From positions 1 through 36,242 of the IMG/VR virus record IMGVR_UViG_3300020159_001588: DNA of 36,242 nt; one strand, written 5' to 3'. The DNA is from a virus. Under the pieces are notes generated by a model. That model saw only the letters and a list, made by a program, of their open reading frames with translations, searched no databases and had not been told where the DNA came from. Each line of letters starts with the position of its first letter. Within the stretch, counting starts at the first letter, position 1. Shown piece by piece: positions 26,279 to 34,404 of the stretch. The position numbers were made by a program, and so were the translations under genes.

Positions 26279-26282
26279 GTCG

Positions 26283-26711
26283 TTATTGTTGAGAGAGTTG
26301 GTAAGCCCAGACCTTGAAAGCGAATGAGTCTAGCTGGACCTCGTCGGTGAAAGTGGTGTTTTGCGCCCCGAGCACGAACCCGAGCACCTTGGCTGACTCA
26401 AAAGAGAACTGGTCGAAGTCGCCATCGGCCACGGGGTTTAGAAGTGCGGCGAGCACGTTCTGCCGGATCTGTGCGCTCTCCTCCGCAGTGTATGCTGAGC
26501 GGTTGACGCGGAGGATGGCCTGACCATCGAGGATGAAGACTCGTGAGCCAGCGACGAGTTCGCGACTGATTTCGCTCGAGATGAAGATGGACGCGGTCTC
26601 CTTGATCTCATCAGTGTCCGAGGTGAGCACCTGCAATGTCGCGAGATCCTCGTCGGCCTTCATGGCGGCGACGATTCCAGCTTGGACATCGGCTTGGAAG
26701 TTGGTGCTCAT
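26283..26711 (-). CDS. Tail terminator-position protein
   Basis: The 142-residue protein has an N-terminal helix (NFQADVQAGIVAAMKADEDL) and a beta-rich remainder, like minor tail/terminator proteins (gpU-type) of about this length. It lies between the connector-like gene and the tube-like genes, where the tail terminator is normally encoded. Its ATG overlaps the upstream stop. Sequence similarity alone does not prove the family. Confidence 0.5.
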   Translation of the reverse strand: MSTNFQADVQAGIVAAMKADEDLATLQVLTSDTDEIKETASIFISSEISRELVAGSRVFILDGQAILRVNRSAYTAEESAQIRQNVLAALLNPVADGDFDQFSFESAKVLGFVLGAQNTTFTDEVQLDSFAFKVWAYQLSQQ

Positions 26712-27031
26712 TGATCTTGTCTGACGACGAACTGCAGGATGGGGTTCTCAGGCAGGTTTTTCACTGTCATCACCCGGTACTTCATGCCGTCGATCGTGAA
26801 CTGGTTCCTGCGAGGGTCCCCACCCTTGCCGAACTCATCAAACGCCGTACGCGAGATGCGAATGGTCAGCTCTCCTCCAGCGTTGATTCCGCCTTCCTCC
26901 GGCAGCGTCATGTAGTCCGATTCTGACACCACCGCTTGCACGGTTTCACCGTTGAGCAACACCGATGCGCCCATGGTCGATGCAGCATGGTTGAAGGTGC
27001 GTAGCAAAGCGTTGGAGAAAGCCAGTCTCAT
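26708..27031 (-). CDS. Head-tail connector-like protein (FII type by layout)
   Basis: The 107-residue protein combines GETVQAVVSESDY at about 28-40, a beta-rich core ending in FTIDGMKYRVMTVKNLPENP, a pattern seen in head-tail joining proteins of the FII/head-closure type. Position between capsid and tail genes agrees. Both ends have ATGA overlaps with neighbours. Confidence 0.6.
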   Translation of the reverse strand: MRLAFSNALLRTFNHAASTMGASVLLNGETVQAVVSESDYMTLPEEGGINAGGELTIRISRTAFDEFGKGGDPRRNQFTIDGMKYRVMTVKNLPENPILQFVVRQDQ

Positions 27032-27249
27032 GCGTATGCGATGAACTCAAGGCCCTTGCCCTTGATGGTCGGAAGCATTCCGTTTTCGTCGTAAATCCCA
27101 GCACCTTTTGGAACGAGCGGTGCAGCGGTGATTGGAGGAGGATTGACGGCTTTCGGCCCCGATTGAAACGAGACCTTGGCCAGCACTGCGAGACCCCCGG
27201 GGGTGTCGAGTCCGGTGTAGCGTTGAACTTGAGAGATAGGTGGGACCAT
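27028..27249 (-). CDS. Hypothetical small head-completion-region protein
   Basis: The 73-residue Pro/Gly-rich protein (MVPPISQVQRYTGL...) is not recognised. Its ATG at 27249 is three bases after the T-run of the terminator at 27253-27287 and there is no ribosome site, so translation must follow read-through and may begin inside. Its stop overlaps the next ATG. Confidence 0.5.
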   Translation of the reverse strand: MVPPISQVQRYTGLDTPGGLAVLAKVSFQSGPKAVNPPPITAAPLVPKGAGIYDENGMLPTIKGKGLEFIAYA

Positions 27250-27252
27250 AAC

Positions 27253-27287
27253 AAAAAAGGGGAACGGGGTTCTCCCGTTCCCCCTTT
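27253..27287 (-). terminator. Factor-independent terminator after the capsid gene
   Basis: On the minus strand AAAGGGGG-AACGGG and CCCGTTCCCC-TTTTTT form a stem of about 13 pairs with one bulged G, a 5-base loop (AGAAC) and a closing run of six T. It starts 14 bases after the major capsid stop, so it should enrich capsid-containing messages relative to the connector and tail genes. Confidence 0.85.
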
Positions 27288-27300
27288 GGAATCCAATGCC

Positions 27301-28245
27301 TTAGGCAATCGTGAGCAACTCACCAGCGGTCGCATCAACCACCTTCTCGGAGGTGTGCTGACGCACGCGAACCACGCCCGAGCGGCGTGCTTCGTCGCGG
27401 TAGGTCTCAACGACGAACAGGTCGGAAGCGTCTCCCGTCCACGTCAACGTGCGGCCAGCTCCGCCAGCGACGAAGTCGCCAGACTGAACATTGCCGATCC
27501 ATGCGCGGTTGGAACCCCAGATGAACGACCCGGAAGCGGCTTGGCCTTTCTTCGAGGAGTCGTATGCAGCGGAAGCCACGAGCACTCGGTCGATGCCGAG
27601 GTTGGCGGCGATGAGTGCAGCGTCCACGTTGCGGAGGTCTCCGGTCCCGACGGATCCGAAGATGTAGCTCTGCACCTTGGCGTTCTTCCTCAGCGCGTTG
27701 TAGACGTCGAGGTTGACCACGAGTGTGTTCGCATCCACGCCCTTTTTACGGAGGCGGGAGATAGCGTCCTGCAAGTCCGTCACCGGATCTGCTGCCGAGT
27801 TGCTCCACACCGTTCCCACGGTCGTGTTGTTGAAGTTCGACGTGTTGAAGATCGCTGAAGCGACCCGCGTCTCGTGAGCCAGCTTGATGTTGCGTAGCAA
27901 CAGCTTTGCAATCGTGGCCTCAGTGTCGAGGAACCGCGAGAGGTCAGCTTGGTTTGAGTCGTCAATCAACTCTTCAAGACCCCGATCCTCGCAGAGGTAG
28001 GTGTCCTGCGTGAAAGCGCGGCTGATGCGGCTGTAAGAGCCGTCGGCGTTGCGCTTTGCCGCGTCCGAGTCCACCCGCATGAGGTGACCCGTTGCGATGT
28101 CGATTTTGAGGTATTGCCCCGCCTTTGTTGCCACCGAGAGAGGAGGCATAACGAGACCACCGATGAGACCGTTGTCGGCCCCACCGGCTTGAATGACAGC
28201 CTGCTGGATGTCACCGCGAAGAACTGCACCTGCGTTTGCGTACAT
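27301..28245 (-). CDS. Major capsid protein
   Basis: The 314-residue protein has the sequence character of phage major capsid proteins of the lambda gpE/P2-like HK97-fold group: DRGLEELIDDSNQADL with LDTEATIAKLLLRNIKLAHE (an E-loop to spine-helix stretch), ANTLVVNLDVYNALRKN, VDAALIAANLGIDRVLVASAAYDSS and FVVETYRDEARRSGVVRVRQ near the end. It follows the decoration and protease genes, and a strong terminator lies just downstream. AAAGGA is about 12 bases before ATG 28245. Confidence 0.85.
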   Translation of the reverse strand: MYANAGAVLRGDIQQAVIQAGGADNGLIGGLVMPPLSVATKAGQYLKIDIATGHLMRVDSDAAKRNADGSYSRISRAFTQDTYLCEDRGLEELIDDSNQADLSRFLDTEATIAKLLLRNIKLAHETRVASAIFNTSNFNNTTVGTVWSNSAADPVTDLQDAISRLRKKGVDANTLVVNLDVYNALRKNAKVQSYIFGSVGTGDLRNVDAALIAANLGIDRVLVASAAYDSSKKGQAASGSFIWGSNRAWIGNVQSGDFVAGGAGRTLTWTGDASDLFVVETYRDEARRSGVVRVRQHTSEKVVDATAGELLTIA

Positions 28246-28263
28246 TTTCTAGTGTCCTTTCGA

Positions 28264-28632
28264 TTAAGAGTTTGCGTTAACCCCCAACAGCACTTCGATC
28301 ACGTCGTTTGCAGCAGTCGCCGCTTCAAGGGCGATGCCGATGGTGACGTTGCTTGATGCCGTACCAGCAATGTTGCCGGATGCCGCAGGGTAAACTGCTG
28401 CACCAGCGGTGATTGCTCCAGCTGCGCGCATTTCAAATGTGCCGCTTGCGGTGTTGAGTTTAACAGTGACGATGCCGTTTGCAGCGGCGTCAGCGAGTGC
28501 GACACCGATGGAACTGCCGTTTGTTGCGCCAGCTGCGACAGCCAGCCCAGAGGAGAGTGCAACGCGCTGACCAACAGAGAGAGCAGAAGCTCCCACCGTG
28601 AACGCTTTGAACCCCGAGTCGTTTTGTGCCAT
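28264..28632 (-). CDS. DUF2190-like head decoration protein
   Basis: The 122-residue Ala/Gly/Val-rich beta protein has the pattern of DUF2190 capsid decoration proteins (ALSVGQRVALSSGLAVAAGA, AGAITAGAAVYPAASG, IGIALEAATAANDVIEVLL). These proteins cement the capsid surface. The position directly before the capsid gene is typical. No clear ribosome site. Confidence 0.75.
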   Translation of the reverse strand: MAQNDSGFKAFTVGASALSVGQRVALSSGLAVAAGATNGSSIGVALADAAANGIVTVKLNTASGTFEMRAAGAITAGAAVYPAASGNIAGTASSNVTIGIALEAATAANDVIEVLLGVNANS

Positions 28633-28646
28633 GTGGTTTTTTGGTT

Positions 28647-29564
28647 TTAGGGTTTGAGGATGCCCTTTGCGATCAGGTGGTTCCTGTACGCTTCAGGGTT
28701 TTTCCGGAGTTCGGAAAAGTCGGTTGGCGCATCAGCCTTTGCTTCGGTTGCAACGCCGGGAGCGACAGGAGTGCCAAAGGATTTGATGAGAGCGGTGAGT
28801 GCCTCGAACTTTGTTTCGACGGCCCCGAGAATCTTCTCCTCGACGGCTTCAAAAGCAGCACCGGCAACCTCTTCGGCCTTTACGCTCATCGCGGCTTCTT
28901 CCGGCATTGGTTTGCCCATCTCGGCTTCGGGTGCCTCGGTTGTCTCTTCGGTAAGGATTGCTTGTAGCATCCCTTTCATCTCCGAGATTGCTGCTTCGAC
29001 CGTGGCGAGACGATCCTCGACGGTCGGCGCGGGTGCCTCGGCCATTGCTTCGGTTTTGGGTTCTTCCTTCATTGGATTCTCAACATTCTGCGCTTCATCA
29101 ACTGCCGCTTCAAAAAGCCCGTCTGGGTTTGCTGCTGGTTCATCAACCAAGTCCACCGAACGAAGGCGCGTGCAGCGGGCGTAAGCGGCCCCGTTGACGT
29201 CCTGCGGCTTGCCCTCGAACGAGATGGAAAGCCCGAATGCTTCAGGTGTTTTGGTGGCCAGCTCTAGGATGAAGTCTCGGCGTGGAGAGGTCTGGAACAG
29301 TTGGAGATCCGCGAGCACCTTCTCATCTTCGACACGGAAGTTGACGAGACGCCCGACGATCTCCTCAACACCAGACTCGTGGCCAACCTTGACCTTGATT
29401 CCACTCTTAGCTGCGTTGCCGCATTTGACGACCTGCGAGAGGGTTGTTTCGTCGATGAGGAGACCGTGCCCCTTTGCCACCCCGAGGGTGATGACCGAGA
29501 CGCCAAAGATGGTGTCAGCGTCGATGCTTGCGGGAGAGAGAGATTGAAAAGAGGTCGTCTTCAT
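28647..29564 (-). CDS. Prohead protease fused to scaffold
   Basis: In the 305-residue protein, residues about 20-150 form the protease part: KVGHESG with H62, FGLSISFEG with a candidate serine at S113 or S115, and RSVDLVDEPAANPDGLF at 135-150, as in phage prohead/Mu I-type proteases. Residues about 155-305 are Glu/Ala-rich and helical with heptads, the expected scaffold part that is degraded on maturation. It precedes decoration and capsid genes. The ATG overlaps the upstream stop. Confidence 0.75.
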   Translation of the reverse strand: MKTTSFQSLSPASIDADTIFGVSVITLGVAKGHGLLIDETTLSQVVKCGNAAKSGIKVKVGHESGVEEIVGRLVNFRVEDEKVLADLQLFQTSPRRDFILELATKTPEAFGLSISFEGKPQDVNGAAYARCTRLRSVDLVDEPAANPDGLFEAAVDEAQNVENPMKEEPKTEAMAEAPAPTVEDRLATVEAAISEMKGMLQAILTEETTEAPEAEMGKPMPEEAAMSVKAEEVAGAAFEAVEEKILGAVETKFEALTALIKSFGTPVAPGVATEAKADAPTDFSELRKNPEAYRNHLIAKGILKP

Positions 29565-29776
29565 TTGCTCATGCGGGTTTGAAGTTTGCGCTTGTTGGCG
29601 TAATAGGCCCGAATCGCTGCGATAGCATCCTCGCGAGTCTTGTGGTGCGACACAACTGATTCTTGCCCCGGGAAGACTTTCACCTTGGCCCAGCCTGTCG
29701 GGGTTTTACGGATTGCGTACGGCATCAGTCTTTTTTGTTGGGGGAGGGCGATGTGCTGATGGGGGAAGTCCGGCAT
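29561..29776 (-). CDS. Small MPYAIRKT-type protein
   Basis: The 71-residue product contains MPYAIRKTPTGWAKVKV followed by HHKTREDAIAAIRAYYANKR, a short domain often met in phage genomes near structural genes and of unknown function. The ATG at 29725 would give only that domain (54 residues), whereas ATG 29776 adds 17 residues; AAAGAAAG lies before the longer start. The stop overlaps the protease ATG. Confidence 0.6.
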   Translation of the reverse strand: MPDFPHQHIALPQQKRLMPYAIRKTPTGWAKVKVFPGQESVVSHHKTREDAIAAIRAYYANKRKLQTRMSK

Positions 29777-29786
29777 AAACTTTCTT

Positions 29787-30767
29787 TCAATGGCTGCCGA
29801 GAATGCGGCGTTCGGTCAGTGCATTGAGCAACATGGTCGTGGTGATCTGCTTTTTTCCCGAGATGATCAACTCTTTCATGGCCTCTTCGCATGCCCGGGT
29901 GATCTCTGCATAGCTAAGCCCGGAAGCCGCACCGATCAGCTTTGTTTTTTGAAATTCGGCCGTTTTTACGACCGAGAGTAACTGATTGATTGTTGCCCAT
30001 GCCTCTTGATCACCTGGCAATCCAAATTCAACTAAATCGTCAAAACGGCGGAAGAGAGCCTTGTCTAGGCGATTTGCGAAATTGGTCGCCGCTATCACTA
30101 GGCTTTCGCTCTTCAGTTTCTCTAAGTGCATTAAAAAACCATTAAGCACGCGCCGCATCTCCCCGACATCATTGGATGCGTCTCGCGTAAATCCGATGCT
30201 GTCGAACTCGTCGAAAAGATAGACCGCCTTTGATTGATTGATCGCATCGAAAATAATTCGCATTTTCGACAAAGACTCACCGAGGTAGCGGTTAATCAAA
30301 GAGTCGAGACGGATTACAAAAAGAGGTAACCCCAGTTCGTTGGCAAGGGCGGAGGCAGTAAATGTTTTTCCGCATCCAGGCGGACCGGTAAACAGAAGTT
30401 TCTGGCGGGGACGAAGACCGTTTGACTTAATGCGCGAAAGATTCCGCTGCTCTTCAATTATCCGCTTGAGACGATCTGCCAGGGGCTTTTGAAGAATTAA
30501 GTCGGAAACCTTGCGATTGTCGTGGATTTCATCAAGCAACTCGGCCGCTTCGCCCTGCGGTTGCGCGAAGTGGACGATCTGTCCCGCTAATGCTGATGAT
30601 TTCCGGAGTTTTGCGCGGTCAACCAATCCTCGGATCTCTTTGGCAAGTTCTTCATGGCCTTTTCGTGCCTCATTGGCAGCAACTTGCATGGCGACTGCGT
30701 AAAAGCGAGCGTCGTCACCTTCGGAGTGACTGCGGAGCAGGGATTTGATCTGGTCAGCAGTGGCCAT
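29787..30767 (-). CDS. AAA+ ATPase, probably an acquired accessory gene
   Basis: The 326-residue protein is a classical AAA ATPase: Walker A GPPGCGKT (128-135), pore-loop-like YLGES (161-165), Walker B VYLFDEFDS (182-190), sensor 1 AATN (226-229), arginine-finger region ALFRRFDD (237-244) and a sensor 2-like GLSYAEIT segment. An N-terminal helical domain precedes it. From memory, relatives often lie beside subtilisin-like proteases in bacteria; no protease partner is seen here. Codon and base use are more AT-rich than in neighbouring structural genes, and it interrupts the portal-protease order, so it looks like a transferred gene. It could act as an unfoldase in defence or anti-defence. Confidence 0.8.
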   Translation of the reverse strand: MATADQIKSLLRSHSEGDDARFYAVAMQVAANEARKGHEELAKEIRGLVDRAKLRKSSALAGQIVHFAQPQGEAAELLDEIHDNRKVSDLILQKPLADRLKRIIEEQRNLSRIKSNGLRPRQKLLFTGPPGCGKTFTASALANELGLPLFVIRLDSLINRYLGESLSKMRIIFDAINQSKAVYLFDEFDSIGFTRDASNDVGEMRRVLNGFLMHLEKLKSESLVIAATNFANRLDKALFRRFDDLVEFGLPGDQEAWATINQLLSVVKTAEFQKTKLIGAASGLSYAEITRACEEAMKELIISGKKQITTTMLLNALTERRILGSH

Positions 30768-30788
30768 ATAGTATTGAACCAATTGATA

Positions 30789-30816
30789 AGATTAGGCGCA
30801 GGGAGGTGACGAACAA
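30789..30816 (-). promoter_or_regulatory. Possible promoter for the AAA+ ATPase gene
   Basis: On the minus strand TTGTTC (30816-30811) and TAATCT (30794-30789) are 16 bases apart. An RNA start near 30782 would give a leader of about 15 bases before ATG 30767. No ribosome site is evident in that leader. The match to a consensus is weak, but an own promoter is common for acquired phage genes. Confidence 0.3.
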
Positions 30817-30818
30817 GG

Positions 30819-30971
30819 TTAAAGAAGTTCGAGTTCAGTATTCAAAATACGGAGGGCGGCGTTTAGCTCCACCTTGCGGTTGAATTGCTTCTCTCGGTTG
30901 AGCCGGACCTCCAATTGGTCCCGTTTCCGTTTCTTCGCCTCAATGACCCGGAGAGGCGGGTTTCTTCGCAC
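30819..30971 (-). CDS. Small basic helical ORF overlapping the portal 3' end
   Basis: A 50-residue product from GTG at 30969-30971 is Lys/Arg/Leu/Glu-rich with a helical pattern (KRKRDQLEVRLNREKQFN, ELNAALRILNTELELL). It overlaps the portal gene by 32 bases in another frame. The C-terminal 40 residues lie beyond the portal and are probably coding since nothing else fills 30819-30939. No clear ribosome site; function unknown. Confidence 0.45.
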   Translation of the reverse strand: MRRNPPLRVIEAKKRKRDQLEVRLNREKQFNRKVELNAALRILNTELELL

Positions 30972-32439
30972 GTTCGCGGAGTGCTCGCGCAGCTGCCGCA
31001 CGCACGGCCTGCGGAGGCTCGAACGAGTCCTCAGTAAACTGCGTCGATTCTTCAGCGGAACTGAGCGCAGGTGGCGCGTTTTGAGCCTGAGCCAACACCA
31101 GAGGATCCTCAACTCCTGCGGCCTCGAAAATCTCCTTCCTGCGTCGGACCTCGTTTGCCGCTTGCACGAATGCCTCTTCCCAGTCTTCTCCCTTGCTCGC
31201 GTAGTACTCAGCAAACGTAGTCGCCCCGTGGCGGAGTTCTGCCAGTTCTGCGGTCGTCTCTCTGCCGATGTCGGTGGATGGCCACGGAGGAAACTGCCAG
31301 CGATGGGCTCTCCATTGTGGAGACTGTGGGATGTCACCGTTCGAGATTCCGAACGCGATGACAGCCTCGATGATTGGATCGAGAATGCGACTGGTCAGAA
31401 TTGTCTGATATCGGATGCAAACGCGAGCTGCCTGTTGAGAATCGAGTCGGGCAGTGACCCCTCCGAGATTGCTTGAATCGATGAAGAATCCGTAAGGGAG
31501 ACCCAAAGCATCAGCGAGATGGCGTTGGAGCGACTGGAGGAAGCCCGTGAATGTCACGCTGGGACGGTTGCTCATGAACCCAGTGACATCTTCACCCGGC
31601 TTTAGATAGTGAATCGTGCCCGGCTTGATGCGTTCGATGGATTCTCCGGTGGTCGTCTGCTCATCCCATCCCAGACCCTCGCCCGATGGAGTCCTGACAA
31701 CCCCCGTCTGCTGGCTCGCCCACTTCACTGCGTCCTTCTCTCCCGCGAGGATTTCAACGATGTCTTTGCAGGTTGCGATGGCGGGTGCGAATGCAGAAAC
31801 GCCACGGTAAGAGTCATGACGCTGCGGATCGAACAAGTGGAGGCATCGCTCGGCGGGAACCTCCTGCTCGTCAACGTAGGACGCTCCCATGCTGCGGCGC
31901 GTGATCTGGTACGCTACTGGTCGGCCCGACTTTGCGTCGATGCGGATGCCTCCGATGAGTTCGTCTGAGATGGTCGAGTGGTACGGGTTGCCGATGCGGT
32001 CGGCCTCGATGAGCTGGAGGCGCGGCCCGTCCTCGGTGAGGCTTTTGACGAGGAGACAGTCACCGTCCCGCACGAACGAGACGAAGGCCAGTTGCATCAA
32101 ACTTAAGAAGTCAAACCGGCCTGAGAAGTCAGCACGCTTACACCAGTCGGCAAAGTAGGTTTCGTACGCGGAGTTGATTACGGGGTCGCTCGTCCTCGCT
32201 TGGTAGCGGAGTGAACCGATCGTGTATAACGTCAGCTTGCGGAGGATGCCAGAGACCAGCGGGTGGTTGTTCTCGAGGTCGCGAGCTTCCCAGATTAGTT
32301 GAACGCGGCCTCTGTTTGTCGAAGCTGACTCCGCATGGTTTGAGTAGTTCGAGGGTGTTTGGGCTCGACTCTCGGTCGGTTCAGCGCCTTCCCAGCGGAA
32401 GGCCCGAACAGCATTTCGGATGCGGCGGATGAGTTTCAT
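30940..32439 (-). CDS. Portal protein, lambda gpB type
   Basis: The 499-residue protein forms the dodecameric portal at the capsid vertex. Characteristic segments include ARDLENNHPLVSGILRKLTLYTIG near the start, DGDCLLVKSL, LQLIEADRIGNP, ERCLHLFDPQRHDSYRGVS and LGLPYGFFIDSSNLGGVTARLDS, all features of lambda-type portals. The Ala/Arg-rich end is lower in complexity. ATG 32439 overlaps the upstream stop; the longer open frame to 32505 is not needed. Confidence 0.85.
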   Translation of the reverse strand: MKLIRRIRNAVRAFRWEGAEPTESRAQTPSNYSNHAESASTNRGRVQLIWEARDLENNHPLVSGILRKLTLYTIGSLRYQARTSDPVINSAYETYFADWCKRADFSGRFDFLSLMQLAFVSFVRDGDCLLVKSLTEDGPRLQLIEADRIGNPYHSTISDELIGGIRIDAKSGRPVAYQITRRSMGASYVDEQEVPAERCLHLFDPQRHDSYRGVSAFAPAIATCKDIVEILAGEKDAVKWASQQTGVVRTPSGEGLGWDEQTTTGESIERIKPGTIHYLKPGEDVTGFMSNRPSVTFTGFLQSLQRHLADALGLPYGFFIDSSNLGGVTARLDSQQAARVCIRYQTILTSRILDPIIEAVIAFGISNGDIPQSPQWRAHRWQFPPWPSTDIGRETTAELAELRHGATTFAEYYASKGEDWEEAFVQAANEVRRRKEIFEAAGVEDPLVLAQAQNAPPALSSAEESTQFTEDSFEPPQAVRAAAARALRERAKKPASPGH

Positions 32440-32675
32440 CGGAAGGATGCTCGCACGCGGTTTCTCGGCGTCGAGCGTGAGCGTTCGGTGACGATCTGCG
32501 CGCACGCTGCCAGCTCTTTGGCAATCTGCAAGCGGTCGCGTTGGGAGGATGTTCCGGCTGACGACACCGAGGTGTACGGATCGGCAAACTCAGCCTTGAG
32601 CCTTGCGTATGCCTCCGCCAACTCCGAAGCGGTCATCGCTCGGAAAATCCCCTGATAGTCGATTTCGTCAGCCAT
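32436..32675 (-). CDS. gpW-position head-tail connector-like protein
   Basis: The 79-residue helical protein (MADEIDYQGIFRAMTASELA...) lies between large terminase and portal, where lambda gpW is encoded, and has the same size class. GAGAAGAG is before ATG 32675. It overlaps the terminase stop by 8 bases and the portal start by 4. Function is inferred from position and size. Confidence 0.6.
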   Translation of the reverse strand: MADEIDYQGIFRAMTASELAEAYARLKAEFADPYTSVSSAGTSSQRDRLQIAKELAACAQIVTERSRSTPRNRVRASFR

Positions 32676-34404
32676 CACTCTTCTCGGTCTCATCAACCGT
32701 CCCACCGAGAATCTTTGTCGCGAGTGCAGCGAGCGTCTGAAGCACCTCGCAGTCAAACAAGTGGTTGTCCTTCCGAATCTGCTTCCAAACGTGGCTGACC
32801 CTGCCATGAGCGTCCACTCTTTCCTCTCGTCGTTCGGAGGTCACCTGCGCGAGGTAGATTTCTCCGGCCTCACGCGAGAACTCCCACGCTGGACCCTTGC
32901 CTGACATGAGGTGAGCCAGTGCGTCCTTGAGCATCGGGTTGGAGAAGACGAGAAGGTTGATGGTTCGCTTTTGCCCTTGGCCCAGCATCGCGTCGGCCTT
33001 CGACCACATGAACGGTCTCCTCACGTTGTTGACCATGTAGCCGTTGACTGAGTCGTGTCCCTTGCTCGCCTTCCACTTGCCTCCTCGTTTCGCAATCTCA
33101 GTGTAAACCGTCTGGGTATCAAAGCCTGAGTCGATGATGACATCCCCCGGAGCGATGCCGTACTTGGTCACGATCTCGTCCATGGCCGACAAGCTGACTG
33201 CACTCCCAAAGTCGATGAGACGAGAGGTTCCCCCGGGGTGCCACTCTCGGACGACGAACCAGAGACCGTAGCTCTGCACGTCGATGGACAGGAAGACTCG
33301 GCCACCGCTGGTCTCCTTCAGTTTGTAGTCGCTCCCTCGCAGGTCATCCCCGAACTGCTCTGCTTTAAGGTCGCTGACCCACGGCTCACCCATGGTCTCA
33401 GCCTTCCATGTCTGCATTGGGATTTGGTTTCCGAACGTCATCTGCCGACGAGCAACCAAGAACTCCTCGACGATGTCACGCCATCGAACCCACGGTGGGA
33501 TGAGAGACGACCAAGTGAATGACACCTTGTGCTTTGGGGCGATCAGGTTCCCCTTCTGCCACCGGCCAGCGTCAACGAGAGTTCGGCGCGTCACGGGGTC
33601 GTCGGTGTGGCCGTGACCGCACGTGGGACACTTGAGCCTGATGGTTTCAGCGAGTGGCTCGAACAACCACTTGCCCTCTGGTGTCTTGGTCCTCTCTGAT
33701 TCTTCCCACTCAACGTGTTCCCAGAGTGGCGTGAAGAACACACCGCACGCTTGGCATGGCCACTCGAAACGACGCTGGTCTCCGTCGAGGAAGGATTGGT
33801 GAACCGCATCGTTCTCGAAGTGCGGAGTGGAGATCTGAACGATTTTGCTGTTCCACTGTGCTCGGACCCGCTTTTTGACCATCTCCAATGCTCCGGTCGG
33901 GTAGTTGCGGACCTCGTCGAGGATGAGCCAGCGAATCGGAACCGATTGAAGCTTCGACGGTGAGCCAGCCCCGCGAATCATCAGCGGCATCGAAGCGAAG
34001 TCGATGGTGCCCTTTCGCTTGCCTGACCTCTCCCTCGGCATCATTCGACGGATGCTTGGACACTCCATGAGTGTTGGGAGAAGACGAGTCTGCATGAAGT
34101 CTTCTGCCTCGTCTTGAGCAGCCAGCACCCACATTGCCGGTCCGGGGTCTTCGGCCATTGCCCAAGCAAGCATGACCATGACTGCTTGAGTCTTGCCCGA
34201 CTGAGCAGCACACATCACTGAAACTTCACGAACTTCATTATCCGCAAAGACTTCCATAATCTCACGGGTCCATGGTGCAGTCGATGATTTGAACCGACCC
34301 GGAAAGGCCGAAGTCTTATCAATCCACACATTATCCTCAGCCCATTGCCATGGGTGACGATACTCACGGACCGTGAAGATCTCTGATAGCGTCTCAAAGA
34401 ACAT
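32668..34404 (-). CDS. Terminase large subunit, GpA family
   Basis: The 578-residue motor-nuclease cuts and packages DNA. The ATPase part has Walker A-like AAQSGKTQ (66-73, K71) and Walker B WLILDEV (159-165). A cysteine cluster C217/C220/C259/C262 marks the zinc site found in GpA terminases. The nuclease part has D375 in LSIDVQ, D425 in IIDSGFD and D551 in NHLFDCEV. The length matches lambda gpA relatives. The start overlaps the methyltransferase stop by 11 bases. This type normally cuts at a cos site. Confidence 0.92.
   Translation of the reverse strand: MFFETLSEIFTVREYRHPWQWAEDNVWIDKTSAFPGRFKSSTAPWTREIMEVFADNEVREVSVMCAAQSGKTQAVMVMLAWAMAEDPGPAMWVLAAQDEAEDFMQTRLLPTLMECPSIRRMMPRERSGKRKGTIDFASMPLMIRGAGSPSKLQSVPIRWLILDEVRNYPTGALEMVKKRVRAQWNSKIVQISTPHFENDAVHQSFLDGDQRRFEWPCQACGVFFTPLWEHVEWEESERTKTPEGKWLFEPLAETIRLKCPTCGHGHTDDPVTRRTLVDAGRWQKGNLIAPKHKVSFTWSSLIPPWVRWRDIVEEFLVARRQMTFGNQIPMQTWKAETMGEPWVSDLKAEQFGDDLRGSDYKLKETSGGRVFLSIDVQSYGLWFVVREWHPGGTSRLIDFGSAVSLSAMDEIVTKYGIAPGDVIIDSGFDTQTVYTEIAKRGGKWKASKGHDSVNGYMVNNVRRPFMWSKADAMLGQGQKRTINLLVFSNPMLKDALAHLMSGKGPAWEFSREAGEIYLAQVTSERREERVDAHGRVSHVWKQIRKDNHLFDCEVLQTLAALATKILGGTVDETEKSDG

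Noticed and set aside
29787-31000. Subtilisin-like protease partner for the AAA+ ATPase
   Set aside because: Neighbouring frames show no Asp-His-Ser subtilase motifs; only portal, a 50-residue frame and a small protein are present.
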